A DNA stretch of 64,000 nt from Sphingobacterium bovisgrunnientis. Its GTDB lineage: Bacteria; Bacteroidota; Bacteroidia; Sphingobacteriales; Sphingobacteriaceae. Where the stretch lies: positions 33,183-97,182 of the forward strand of contig NZ_WUQY01000012.1 of the NCBI RefSeq assembly GCF_009829085.1, written 5' to 3'. The position numbers were made by a program, and so were the translations under genes. This document shows positions 45,503 to 54,483 of this stretch, piece by piece. The first letter of the stretch is position 1. Every line of letters begins with the position of its first letter. Under the pieces are notes generated by a model. It was not told the origin of the DNA. It searched no databases and saw only the letters and a program-made list of their open reading frames with translations.

Positions 45503-45687
45503 TTTTTATCCATTTTGAAGTTTACTAGTTGAACTGAAATATTTAAAAGTAAAAACTTTAGAAAGTTATTCTTTTGATTCGATTGCAACGATTTCAAATT
45601 GTTTCGTATTCCCTTAAGGAGTAACTGTGAAATCTCTTAAAATTTAACTACCAAAACTTAGCTTTCCGAACTAAATAAATTATTAGT

Positions 45688-45705
45688 TTAGATAGCGCTA
45701 TCTAA
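45688..45705. promoter_or_regulatory. 18-bp perfect palindrome, candidate operator
   Basis: TTAGATAGCGCTATCTAA, symmetrical over all 18 bases, about 160 bp upstream of the -7 element of the peptide/fimbrillin locus. The length and symmetry suit a dimeric regulator. Confidence 0.45.
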
Positions 45706-45862
45706 TCGATAAAATTAAGTCAAAAACTATAAACATAAAAAATAGTTTCCTAAACAAATAATAATTAGTTAATGATTTACATCCCAATTAACATATTTTA
45801 GACCTAAATCTACAAGACTAAATTAAACCCATTAAACTTTAATTAGTTGCATTAGATACTAA

Positions 45863-45870
45863 TAATTTTG
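45863..45870 (+). promoter_or_regulatory. -7 element TAATTTTG for the peptide/fimbrillin locus
   Basis: Fits TAnnTTTG, 28 bp before the ATG of the 56-residue peptide. The TTG at 45847 is too close (13 bp); a T-rich stretch near 45836-45841 has better spacing. Confidence 0.4.
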
Positions 45871-45897
45871 TAGCATCAATTTGATTAAGATAGTATC

Positions 45898-46068
45898 ATG
45901 CACACAAATAAACTACAATATATAAGACCTGATATTTCATTCACTTTATTAGAAATAGAATGTGCATTATCAGCAGGCTCAGCACGTGTGCTAGCGACTG
46001 ATGATAATTTTTTCATACACGAAGATTGGGTCGAAGAACCAACTGTCGAGAGAACTATTGATTGGTAA
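45898..46068 (+). CDS. 56-residue AGSA-core peptide
   Basis: A short frame of 56 residues: MHTNKLQYIRPDI, then FTLLEIECALSAGSARV, then an acidic aromatic tail (HEDWVEEP, ending TIDW). It lies 41 bp upstream of the damaged fimbrillin-like gene, on the same strand, and is probably co-transcribed with it. The hydrophobic-acidic block followed by a small-residue AGSA break looks like a leader-processing site, but no peptidase-transporter is nearby. Matches the 59-residue peptide at 37913 in layout. Function unknown. Confidence 0.65.
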   Translation: MHTNKLQYIRPDISFTLLEIECALSAGSARVLATDDNFFIHEDWVEEPTVERTIDW

Positions 46069-46108
46069 TTTTTTTTGAAATCAAATCGTTTAGAATTATT
46101 TAAATCAG

Positions 46109-47751
46109 ATGAGCATAACAAATATACATAAGCCAATTATATTAACACTAGTAGGATTACTTAGTATCTTATTTTCATGTGAAAAAACTCAAGAAGAAAA
46201 TTTAGTAGGGGAAGAAGCTGTTTTGAGTGTGAACATTGAAGGATTAGCGTACGAAGCTGAAAATGATATTCTAGCGAGTAATAAAGCTTCGGAGTACCAA
46301 ACAAGTTCTGATACTCATATACAGTATGTAAATGAAGATTTTCGTATTGAAAGCCAACTTGCTCCTATTGAAAATAATCGTACTGAAAATTTGAAAACAG
46401 ATTTTAAACAAAGTGCTTCGGCTGTTCTACAAAAGCTTGCAGATAATATCAAATATAAATTATTGGTATATGATGCAGCTGGAAATTTTGTAGACGAACG
46501 TGACTACATTTACAAACAAGAAACCCTAGAATCCGCAATACCACTCAATACTTACACAGAATATATATTTGTGGTAGTAAGTTCACGTTCTACGTCTAAT
46601 ATTCCGCAGATAACGAACCACAATAATCTAAGTTCAGCACAAATAAAAAATGTAAATGCAGATTTATTATATTGGAAGAGCAAGAAAATGAAACTAAATA
46701 AAGGGCAGAATTTTTTAGCGGCAAAGCTAAAACCAAAATTTAGTGAGGTAACCACTACCCTACAAATGCACAATACAATGACAGGCAATTTACTGCTATA
46801 CATACACCTACTTTCAATTCATTAGTTCAAGATGTTACTTTAAATTTAAAGGAGGGTAAAATAACTTATGAAAGTCTAATTAATAACGGAAAATCTGTAA
46901 CCTTTCCTTCACTGGGAACTGGAAAGCGATCTATCACGTCTAATACGACAATTTTAATTCCTGACACGACAACCAATATGTCATTGACATTTAACGCATT
47001 AGAAGTAGATAATGAAATTAAAAACAATATTACCGTAGCTGGATTGAATTTTAAACCAGGTCATCGTTATAATCTAATTTTAACTTTAAGAACTTGTACC
47101 CAAGCTGTAAGTGGCAATGGATTCGATTGGGAATTCCCTCAAACATCTAAAACCATTAGAGAAAATGGAAAAAATGTAACTTATACAGGAATCAATTTTA
47201 AACCTCAAAATTCAACTACGACTAAATTTGTTAAAAATGGTGATATTATTACTTTTAATTTTACTGAAGCAGGAGCTGATTATGGATTTGTTTACAATAT
47301 TACGGAATTAGACAATGCATTCAATCTAGAAGTAAATGGAACACCTATTATCGGAACAAGTGTAACTACTGGTGAAATACAATTCCAAAATAATGCTACT
47401 AATACAACTCAAAATATTGAATTTGAAGATGGAAGTCAATATCAATCTATTGGAAACAATAATATCACAGCAAACAAAAGGGTAAAAGCTATTTGGGAAT
47501 TTAAAGGAACAGTAGATAAACCAGTCATTAGAGTAGTAATAGGACGAAATGGGGATGTTCGATTATATGGTAGCAAAACAGACCAAGGGGAATTATTTCC
47601 ATTACGATTAAAAAATGGTATGCAATTCAATACAATAACATGGAATGGCGGTGATTTAACAAACACAATTATAGCTACGTCAAGGGTCGAGGGAAAAACC
47701 GTGATGGATGCATACGGATCTGGCGTAAAGAAAACATCTTGTACTAAGTAG
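46109..47751 (+). pseudogene. Fimbrillin-like surface lipoprotein, single frameshift
   Basis: Nearly intact gene of about 547 codons. The first part (46109-46825) starts MSITNIHKPII with a lipobox (ILFSC, Cys24) and the Mfa-like body (KYKLLVYDAAGNFVDERDY, TEYIFVVVSS, KFSEVTTTLQM). At 46786-46788 one base appears lost: restoring an A (GGC AAA TTT ACT GCT) joins the frame that runs on to 47751 (TAIHTPTFNSLVQD, AGLNFKPGHRYNLILTL). The second half shows a fimbrillin-type second domain. No other lesion was seen, so it could be a recent mutation, a phase switch or a sequence error. Product likely a surface or fimbrial-type lipoprotein. Confidence 0.7.
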
Positions 47752-47768
47752 TTTAAAATAAATAATAT

Positions 47769-47798
47769 GAGCCCACAATTCAAAAGAGTTGTGGGTTT
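47769..47798. terminator. Terminator after the second fimbrillin locus
   Basis: GCCCACAATTC / GAGTTGTGGGT stem with an AAAA loop, then five T. Lies between convergent genes. Confidence 0.7.
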
Positions 47799-48083
47799 TT
47801 ACATATATTTCTCAAGCAAATATCCCCATTCTTCATCCAAAGAACCTTTAAACTCAGGCTGTTTGGCACGGTTATACCAATACCGCGCATTCCAAAGATC
47901 TCCTTCTACTCGGTGTAGATACGCGTGTATATGTGCATACATAGCATCCTCTAAATGATCAATCAGATTATGCGCTTGCTTCCAGCCACCTTTTGCATCC
48001 CACCATAATGCCTGCATTTGTACCGAAAGCGATTTTGATGGAAAATTTTCAGTCAACGAGTTTTTAAATTCTTGGATAGTCAT
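47799..48083 (-). CDS. Conserved hypothetical protein, 94 residues
   Basis: A small soluble helical protein rich in Trp, Tyr and His: MQALWWDAKGGWKQAHNLID, HIHAYLHRVEGDLWNARYWY, NRAKQPEFKGSLDEEW. I recall similar YLHRxEGDLxNAxYWYxRA proteins of unknown function in several phyla, but cannot name a family. Monocistronic; divergent from a methyltransferase gene. Confidence 0.75.
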   Translation of the reverse strand: MTIQEFKNSLTENFPSKSLSVQMQALWWDAKGGWKQAHNLIDHLEDAMYAHIHAYLHRVEGDLWNARYWYNRAKQPEFKGSLDEEWGYLLEKYM

Positions 48084-48151
48084 ACTAGCGAATATACTAA
48101 ATGCTTAGAAAATATTATCTTATATTTATTGCCTAGTATAATTAAAAACCA

Positions 48152-48952
48152 ATGGAAAAGCCAGTTGATTACTTAAAAATAAATAAAGATTCATGGAATA
48201 GAAGAACTGCTCATCATGTAGAATCTGAATTTTATGATATAAAAGGATTCCTCGCCGGAAATACATCTTTAAATTCGATGGAACTCACATCACTTGGCGA
48301 CGTAAAGGGCAAAAGGATATTACACCTACAGTGTCATTTTGGTCAGGATAGTATTTCGTTGAGTCGATTAGGTGCTGAAGTTGTTGGGGTTGATTTATCC
48401 GACAAGGCAATAGAAGCTGCTGAAAAATTGGCGCAAGAAACTAATTCAACAGCACAATTTATTTGCTGTGATATATATGACTTACCGCAACATTTAGATC
48501 AAGAATTTGATATTGTGTATACAAGTTATGGTACAATAGCTTGGCTTCCTGATCTGTATAAATGGGCTGCTGTGATTTCAAAGTTTCTGAAGCCTCAAGG
48601 CAAATTTGTATTTGTGGAATTTCATCCCGTAGTATGGATGTTTGATGATAATTTTGAAAAAGTCGGATATAATTATTTCAATACTGGGCCAATTGTAGAA
48701 ATAGAAGCTGGAACTTATGCAGATCGTTCAGCAGATTTGAATCAAGAATATGTTTGTTGGAATCATAGTTTGAGCGAAGTCCTATCGAGTTTAATACACA
48801 ATAAACTTACGATTAGCTCTTTTGAAGAATACGATTATTCACCTTACAATTGCTTTCAACATACAATAGAATTTGAAACTAAAAAATTCAGAATAGATCA
48901 TTTGGACAATAAAATTCCAATGGTTTATTCACTCATTGCTGAGAAAAAATAA
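48152..48952 (+). CDS. Class I SAM-dependent methyltransferase
   Basis: A 266-residue methyltransferase. The SAM motif is ILHLQCHFGQDSISLSRLGA (about 52-71), followed by VVGVDLSDKAIEAAE, FICCDIYDLP and the acidic-loop post II region FDIVYTSYGTIAWLPD. The late segment EFHPVVWMFDD and SLIHNKLTISSFEEYDYSPY match a common family of uncharacterised small-molecule methyltransferases in Bacteroidetes. Substrate unknown. Followed by a strong hairpin. Confidence 0.88.
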   Translation: MEKPVDYLKINKDSWNRRTAHHVESEFYDIKGFLAGNTSLNSMELTSLGDVKGKRILHLQCHFGQDSISLSRLGAEVVGVDLSDKAIEAAEKLAQETNSTAQFICCDIYDLPQHLDQEFDIVYTSYGTIAWLPDLYKWAAVISKFLKPQGKFVFVEFHPVVWMFDDNFEKVGYNYFNTGPIVEIEAGTYADRSADLNQEYVCWNHSLSEVLSSLIHNKLTISSFEEYDYSPYNCFQHTIEFETKKFRIDHLDNKIPMVYSLIAEKK

Positions 48953-48969
48953 GCAACTTTTAAAATAAT

Positions 48970-49009
48970 AAAACGTCATTTCGAAAGGAGTCTAACGAAA
49001 TGACGTTTT
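48970..49009. terminator. Hairpin between methyltransferase and tex
   Basis: AAAACGTCATTTCG / CGAAATGACGTTTT, 14-bp stem with a 12-nt loop, placed between convergent genes; A/T tracts on both flanks. Confidence 0.8.
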
Positions 49010-49030
49010 ACAATCAATAAGCTTTACTAA

Positions 49031-51259
49031 TTATTTAAATTTTCCAGCTAGTGCAGCTAGTTTTGCTGCCATATCAGTTTCAGGAACTTTTTCTTCTCTT
49101 CGTTCAGTACGCTTACGGGGAGCAGATTTTTCTTCCGTTTTCATGGAAAGAGCGATACGTTTACGTTTCTCATCCACTTCAGTAACAGTTACCATTACTT
49201 GCTGTTGTACTTTCACGACTTCGTGCGGATCAGACACAAAGTTATTAGACATTTGACTCAAATGTACTAGTCCATCTTGATGCACACCGATATCCACAAA
49301 AGCACCAAAATTCGTAATATTCGTGACGATTCCTGGCAATTTCATCCCTACTTTCAAATCCGAAATTGCGTTAACTCCTTCGGTAAATGAGAAAGCTTCA
49401 AATTGTTCGCGTGGATCTAAACCTGGTTTTGCCAATTCGGCAATAATATCATTTAATGTCGGTAAACCTACTTCATCCGAAATGTATTTCTTCAAATCAA
49501 TCCTTTTACGAAGTTGTTCGTCTTTCATTAATTCAATCACTTCTACACCCAAATCCTTCGCCATTTGCTCGACAAGAGCATAACGTTCAGGGTGAACCGC
49601 AGAAGCATCCAACGGATGTTTTGCATTTCGGATACGTAAGAAACCCGCGGCTTGTTCAAAAGCTTTGTCTCCAAGTCTCGGAACTTTTTTCAACTCACGA
49701 CGTGAACTAAATGGACCATTCTCTTTACGGTAATTTACAATTTGCTGTGCCAATGCTGGACCTAAACCAGAAATATACGATAGAATTTGTTTTGATGCTG
49801 TATTTAACTCAACGCCTACTGCATTCACACAAGAAATAACCGTATCGTCCAAAGCCGTTTGTAACTTATTTTGATCAACATCATGCTGGTATTGACCAAC
49901 ACCGATAGATTTTGGATCGATTTTTACCAATTCTGCCAAAGGATCCATCAGACGACGACCTATTGATACAGCACCACGTACAGTCACATCTTGATCTGGA
50001 AATTCTTCACGAGCTACTTCAGAAGCTGAATAAATCGAAGCTCCACTTTCATTGACCATCACAATGGTCACATTGCTCAACCCTAACTTGCGAACAAAGT
50101 CTTCCGTTTCACGACCTGCCGTTCCATTTCCAATAGCAATGGCCTCAACATCATATTTTGAAACCAAATATTTGATTGTACGCTCTGCTTCTGCTGCGCC
50201 TCCCGATCCAGTATGCGGAAATATCGCTGTATTTTCCAATAAATTTCCTTGAGCATCCAATACCACTGTTTTACATCCTGTACGGAATCCTGGGTCAATC
50301 GCTAATAAGCGTTTTTGGCCAAGTGGTGCTCCTAATAATAATTGACGCACATTATCAGCAAAAACTTTTATAGCTTCTTCATCCGCACGTTGACGAGTCA
50401 ATACGCGAATTTCAGTTTCCATCGATGGCTTCAATAGGCGTTTGTATCCATCATATAAAGCCAGCTCTACTTGTTTGGATGCATCGTTTTTGCCTTTTAT
50501 ATAGATAGATTCAATTTTTGGAACCACGACATCTTCATCTACTTCAATATCTAAATAAAGCAATTCTTCTTTTTCGCCACGGCGCATAGCCAACACGCGA
50601 TGAGATGGTGCTTTATCCAAAGGCTCTGACCATTCGAAATAATCTTTGTATTTCTGCGCTTGCTCTTCTTTTCCTGGAACCACACGCGACACGAAATTTC
50701 CTTTATCCAAGAAAACTTTACGCAATTGCGCACGAACTTCAGCATCTTCCGCAATTGTTTCAGCTATTATGTCTCTAGCACCAGCTAAGGCCTCTTCCAA
50801 ACTATTAACGGCTAATTCTTCATTTAAGAATTGTCCTGCAAAAGTTTCAACCTCACCAGATTTCTGTTCTAATAAATAATCTGCTAATGGCTGTAATCCT
50901 TTTTCACGAGCTATTAAAGCACGGGTACGACGTTTAGGTTTGTATGGTAAATAGATATCTTCCAATGTAGCCATTGTTTCAGCCCCACGAACCAACGCTT
51001 CTAGTTCAGGTGTTAATTTTCCTTGATCTTTAATAGATTTTAAAACAGCTTCTTTACGTTTGTCCAAATCACGTAATTGCTGGATACGATCGCGAATAGC
51101 CGTAATCTGAACTTCATCCAATGAACCTGTCAATTCTTTACGGTAACGAGAAATAAAAGGTATAGTAGCGCCTTCATCCAATAAAGCTACGGTTGTACTC
51201 ACTTGTTTTTGTGTGATAGACAACTCATTCGAAATTATGATTTCGTGTGACATATGCAT
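49031..51259 (-). CDS. tex: Tex RNA-binding transcriptional accessory protein
   Basis: A 742-residue nucleic-acid-binding protein of the Tex/Spt6 family. Order: N-terminal helical domain (ATIPFISRYRKELTGSLDEVQ at about 31-51), YqgF-like RNase H fold (LLAIDPGFRTGCKTVVLD near 322), helix-hairpin-helix repeats (SYISGLGPALAQQIVNYR), and a C-terminal S1 domain (about 647-715: GMKLPGIVTNITNFGAFVDI, DGLVHLSQMSN). The tail is basic. Start could be the Met at codon 3. No clear partner gene. Secure. Confidence 0.95.
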   Translation of the reverse strand: MHMSHEIIISNELSITQKQVSTTVALLDEGATIPFISRYRKELTGSLDEVQITAIRDRIQQLRDLDKRKEAVLKSIKDQGKLTPELEALVRGAETMATLEDIYLPYKPKRRTRALIAREKGLQPLADYLLEQKSGEVETFAGQFLNEELAVNSLEEALAGARDIIAETIAEDAEVRAQLRKVFLDKGNFVSRVVPGKEEQAQKYKDYFEWSEPLDKAPSHRVLAMRRGEKEELLYLDIEVDEDVVVPKIESIYIKGKNDASKQVELALYDGYKRLLKPSMETEIRVLTRQRADEEAIKVFADNVRQLLLGAPLGQKRLLAIDPGFRTGCKTVVLDAQGNLLENTAIFPHTGSGGAAEAERTIKYLVSKYDVEAIAIGNGTAGRETEDFVRKLGLSNVTIVMVNESGASIYSASEVAREEFPDQDVTVRGAVSIGRRLMDPLAELVKIDPKSIGVGQYQHDVDQNKLQTALDDTVISCVNAVGVELNTASKQILSYISGLGPALAQQIVNYRKENGPFSSRRELKKVPRLGDKAFEQAAGFLRIRNAKHPLDASAVHPERYALVEQMAKDLGVEVIELMKDEQLRKRIDLKKYISDEVGLPTLNDIIAELAKPGLDPREQFEAFSFTEGVNAISDLKVGMKLPGIVTNITNFGAFVDIGVHQDGLVHLSQMSNNFVSDPHEVVKVQQQVMVTVTEVDEKRKRIALSMKTEEKSAPRKRTERREEKVPETDMAAKLAALAGKFK

Positions 51260-51281
51260 GTATATATTCGAGTAGTAACGA

Positions 51282-51315
51282 GAAAGCTGCTGAAATACTC
51301 TTTCAACAGCTTTCT
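51282..51315. repeat. Imperfect inverted repeat between tex and tatA
   Basis: GAAAGCTGCTGAAA / TTTCAACAGCTTTC, 14-bp stem with one mismatch and a 5-nt loop, downstream of the tatA-like stop. No T-run follows in the tatA direction, so termination strength is uncertain. Confidence 0.5.
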
Positions 51316-51335
51316 ATTATAGATTTAATGCTAAA

Positions 51336-51851
51336 TTATACGTTTTGTGATGGGTTATCTTTTTGTTTTTCTTCAGATGTATCTACATCCTCTACTTTGG
51401 ACTCTTCGCCTTCTGGCTTTTCCTCTGCAAAATAATCATTATAACCATATTTGTAATATTCAGTCTCGTCTACAGGATGCGCTCCTGGATCGTGTTGAAC
51501 TGAATTTTCAGGTTGTGTAAACTGTGGAAATTTCTTTTCTGCTGGAGCGTCTGTGGCTGACACCTCTTCTGCACCTTCTACTTGAGATACATCCGCTGTA
51601 GGAGTATTTTCAATAGGCGCTGAAGTATTTGTCTTTTTGTCTTCTGCTGTAACGTCAAGATCTTTTTCGAAATTATTGATTTGATCTGAAATCTCGCGTT
51701 TGATATCTTCTGAAGCATCTTTGAATTCACGAATACCTCTTCCCAATCCTCTTGCCAACTCAGGTAATTTTTTACCACCAAACAACATCAAAATGATAAT
51801 CACGATGAAAATCATTTCTTGTGTACCAATATTTAAAAATGCTAAAGTCAT
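51336..51851 (-). CDS. tatA: TatA/E-family twin-arginine translocase subunit with long acidic tail
   Basis: Pore-forming subunit of the Tat pathway for folded proteins. The N-terminus has a short helix (about 10-24) and the family hinge FGGKKLPELARGLGRGIREFK, then an amphipathic helix. The remaining ~110 residues form an acidic, Pro/Thr-rich tail. The total of 171 residues is about twice the usual TatA length. tatC is not adjacent. Divergent from the MATE gene. Confidence 0.9.
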   Translation of the reverse strand: MTLAFLNIGTQEMIFIVIIILMLFGGKKLPELARGLGRGIREFKDASEDIKREISDQINNFEKDLDVTAEDKKTNTSAPIENTPTADVSQVEGAEEVSATDAPAEKKFPQFTQPENSVQHDPGAHPVDETEYYKYGYNDYFAEEKPEGEESKVEDVDTSEEKQKDNPSQNV

Positions 51852-51972
51852 TTTAGATTCAATTTTGTATTTCTAAGATTGCTAAGGTAAGTGTATTCTG
51901 CTTTTTGACCAATAGTTATTTGTAAATATTTAGACACATTTGAAAACCCATTAGTTTGCACGTAAACATTCG

Positions 51973-51980
51973 TAACTTTG
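51973..51980 (+). promoter_or_regulatory. -7 element TAACTTTG for the MATE gene
   Basis: Fits TAnnTTTG, 19 bp before the ATG at 52000. TTTG at 51955-51958 is a -33 candidate with a short 14-bp spacer. Confidence 0.45.
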
Positions 51981-51999
51981 CAGGCTATTTCGACATTGT

Positions 52000-53358
52000 A
52001 TGTTTATTAATATTAAAAAGCACAGAACTTATTACATAAGTGCATTGGCTTTAGCAGGACCACTTATCATTGCGCAGCTAGGCCACACGTTGGTTCAAAC
52101 TTCTGACACCATGATTATTGGTCATTTTTTGGGTAAAATATCACTTGCAGCATCTTCCTTAGCGCACTCCGTATTTATGATGGTGTTGGTATTTGGATTG
52201 GGTATTGCTTATGGATTGACGCCACTTATAGCACAGGCGAGTGGAAAAAACGACAAAAAAGAAATTGCTAAACTGCTTTCCAATAGTTTATGGGTAAATA
52301 TTTTCGTGAGTATTCTTCTATTCTTTGGGGTATATTATGGATCGATGTATGGCATGCAACATGCCGATCAAGACCCAATTGTCGTGGAAGAAGCAAAACC
52401 TTACTTATTTGTACTTGCTCTTTCGATTTTCCCATTGATGATTTTTAATGCATTCAAGCAATTTGCAGAAGGTTTAGGATTTACTAAACAGGCTATGCGT
52501 ATTACGATTTGGGGTAATGTGCTGAATGTAATATTAGCCATTATATTCGTAAAAGGTATGCTCGGAATTGAACCAATGGGCATAGCAGGCGTTGGAATAG
52601 CGACATTGATCGACAGAATTTTGATGATGGTGGTCATGTGTTGGTATGTCTTGAAATCAAAATATTTCAAGGACTACATGGTACACTTCAGATTTTTAGC
52701 TGTTCAAGCACAAAAAGTCAAAGCGATTCTTAAGATCGGTACTCCTGTAGCTTTCCAATACACATTTGAAGTAGGTCTATTTGCTGGCGCATCACTTATC
52801 GCTGGTAAAATTGGCGCATTGGATCAGGCAGCACACAATGTAGCTATTACGCTTGCATCCATGACTTACATGATGGCAACGGGTATTGCAAGTGCTGTGA
52901 CTATTAAGATTGGTAATAGTTACGGAAAAGAAAACTTTGAACGTCTGAAAACTTTTGCAAAGATATCGTATAACATCATTCTAGGTTTTATGATATTTAC
53001 GGCTATTCTTTTTGCGGTTTTCAATCATACATTGGCTTCGTTAATGACGACTGACCCCGAAGTAATTGCATTGGCTGCTCAGTTATTGATTATAGCTGGT
53101 TTGTTTCAATTATTCGATGGCACTCAAGTCATCGGTCTAGGTATTTTGCGCGGTATTGGAGATGTTAATATCCCAACAATCATCACCTTATTTGCTTATT
53201 GGGTAATCGGTCTACCAGCAGGATATTATATGGGCGTAGAACTAGAAATAGGCGTGCAAGGAGTATGGTACGGATTGACTTTTGCACTGTTAGTATCTTC
53301 TATTCTCTTATATTTACGTTACAAATATATGATTAATAGAAAATTCGCTATCTCTTAA
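52000..53358 (+). CDS. MATE-family efflux transporter
   Basis: A 452-residue NorM-type Na+/H+-drug antiporter with twelve helices in two repeats (about 10-220 and 235-450). PLIIAQLGHTLVQTSDTMII, FGLGIAYGLTPLIAQASGK, FKQFAEGLGFTKQAM and FDGTQVIGLGILRGIGDV are conserved NorM segments. Substrates unknown. The stop codon abuts the stop of the convergent safE gene with no bases between them. Confidence 0.92.
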   Translation: MFINIKKHRTYYISALALAGPLIIAQLGHTLVQTSDTMIIGHFLGKISLAASSLAHSVFMMVLVFGLGIAYGLTPLIAQASGKNDKKEIAKLLSNSLWVNIFVSILLFFGVYYGSMYGMQHADQDPIVVEEAKPYLFVLALSIFPLMIFNAFKQFAEGLGFTKQAMRITIWGNVLNVILAIIFVKGMLGIEPMGIAGVGIATLIDRILMMVVMCWYVLKSKYFKDYMVHFRFLAVQAQKVKAILKIGTPVAFQYTFEVGLFAGASLIAGKIGALDQAAHNVAITLASMTYMMATGIASAVTIKIGNSYGKENFERLKTFAKISYNIILGFMIFTAILFAVFNHTLASLMTTDPEVIALAAQLLIIAGLFQLFDGTQVIGLGILRGIGDVNIPTIITLFAYWVIGLPAGYYMGVELEIGVQGVWYGLTFALLVSSILLYLRYKYMINRKFAIS

Positions 53359-54051
53359 TTATTGGCAAGAAATAGCTCCATCAATATATAATAATGGACT
53401 GAGGTAAGGTATATCCAAATTCGCGCCGCGAAGCAAAAACCAAATGCCCATTACTATGTATAAAAAAGTTAAGATGGATGAAAATTTGATTTTAAAGAGT
53501 TTTTTCGGAAGATTCGTCAATAAAGAGAAGACAAGCATAAGTGGCAATGTCCCTAGCCCAAAATAAACCATAAACTGAAAGCTTGACAAAGAGTTTTCAG
53601 CATTTAGAGCTGATGCCACAGCCATATACACCATTCCGCAAGGTAAAAAACCATTTAACATTCCTGCTATAAAGGAGCCATTTGGCTTATACATCCATTT
53701 GCTCATCGCTTTCGCAAAAGGCTGTATTGCTTTTGTCTGAAATGATGCAAGTGAAGGAAATTTATGGATAAATAGATAAGTAAAGCCTATTACCAAAAGA
53801 AATACTCCAGTAAAAATCGAAAGCCCTTGCTGCCAACCTTTCATCGCAAAGGAGGATCCTAAAACACCAAATAAAAGCCCTATTAACCCATATGTCAATA
53901 TTCTACCGGTTTGATACAGAATTTTATTAAGTACAGTAGCAAAAGAAAATTCTTGATGTTGTTGCAATGCAAATAACAGAGGACCACACATTAAGGTGCA
54001 ATGTACACTGCCAAACAAGCCCATGAAAAAGCCCAGCATTTGAAAACTCAT
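53359..54051 (-). CDS. SafE/TauE-like membrane protein of the cbb3 operon
   Basis: A 230-residue protein with six helices: FFMGLFGSVHCTLMCGPLLF (with a CTLMCGP motif), TGRILTYGLIGLLFGVLGSS, GMLNGFLPCGMVYMAVASAL (with PCG). These Cys-bearing helices resemble the CcdA/DsbD-type family called sulfite-exporter TauE/SafE or CcoS-linked. In Bacteroidetes it is the last gene of the cbb3 operon and is thought to help assembly, perhaps of heme or copper. It starts 3 bp after the ccoH-like stop. Confidence 0.85.
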   Translation of the reverse strand: MSFQMLGFFMGLFGSVHCTLMCGPLLFALQQHQEFSFATVLNKILYQTGRILTYGLIGLLFGVLGSSFAMKGWQQGLSIFTGVFLLVIGFTYLFIHKFPSLASFQTKAIQPFAKAMSKWMYKPNGSFIAGMLNGFLPCGMVYMAVASALNAENSLSSFQFMVYFGLGTLPLMLVFSLLTNLPKKLFKIKFSSILTFLYIVMGIWFLLRGANLDIPYLSPLLYIDGAISCQ

Positions 54052-54053
54052 GG

Positions 54054-54479
54054 TTATTGAATGTATAATGGTTGATTGTGAACGTAGTTATTTCCTGCTT
54101 GTTTCCACGAAATTTCTACATTCCAATTTCCTTTTAGGAATGTTGATACCGGTAATTTAACATCTAATCCTTTTACGTCAAAAGGAATAACCTGATCTAA
54201 TGATCCGTCGGATGGTCTTTTAAAACTAATATTCCCACTATTCTCCGCAGCGATAAATTGTATAATCAATGAATCATTCTCTAATATTAGAATAGGCTTA
54301 GCATTATCGCGGATTAAGTTTTGCTTACTATTGTAAACTTCATCATACGACAGACTAGTTTCATAATAATTCTCATCTATTAAGGTATCGGAATCTTTTG
54401 AAACCATATAAATAACCGTAACGATGATGAATAACATAAAACTTCCCAGCCCCAAAATAATTTTACTTCCCCAATTCAT
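54054..54479 (-). CDS. ccoH: FixH/CcoH-like oxidase assembly protein
   Basis: A 141-residue protein with an N-terminal helix (about 6-26) and a periplasmic beta domain. The Bacteroidetes FixH signature is visible: YMVSKDSDTLIDENYYETSL near 25-44, and the late WNVEISWKQAGNNYVHNQPLYI. It is required for maturation of cbb3 oxidase in other bacteria. Packed tightly between ccoG (4 bp) and safE (2 bp). Confidence 0.88.
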   Translation of the reverse strand: MNWGSKIILGLGSFMLFIIVTVIYMVSKDSDTLIDENYYETSLSYDEVYNSKQNLIRDNAKPILILENDSLIIQFIAAENSGNISFKRPSDGSLDQVIPFDVKGLDVKLPVSTFLKGNWNVEISWKQAGNNYVHNQPLYIQ

Positions 54480-54483
54480 AGCT

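Larger units (their letters stand above)
45503..45897. other. A+T-rich gap before the second AGS-peptide/fimbrillin locus
   Basis: 395 bp without a gene. It holds an 18-bp perfect palindrome at 45688-45705 and a -7 element TAATTTTG at 45863-45870. A possible SD-like AAGGAG at 45617-45622 precedes only a 6-codon frame. Nothing else was recognised. Confidence 0.6.

Noticed and set aside
45600..45645. Small gene after AAGGAG at 45617
   Set aside because: The following GTG frame is only six codons long.
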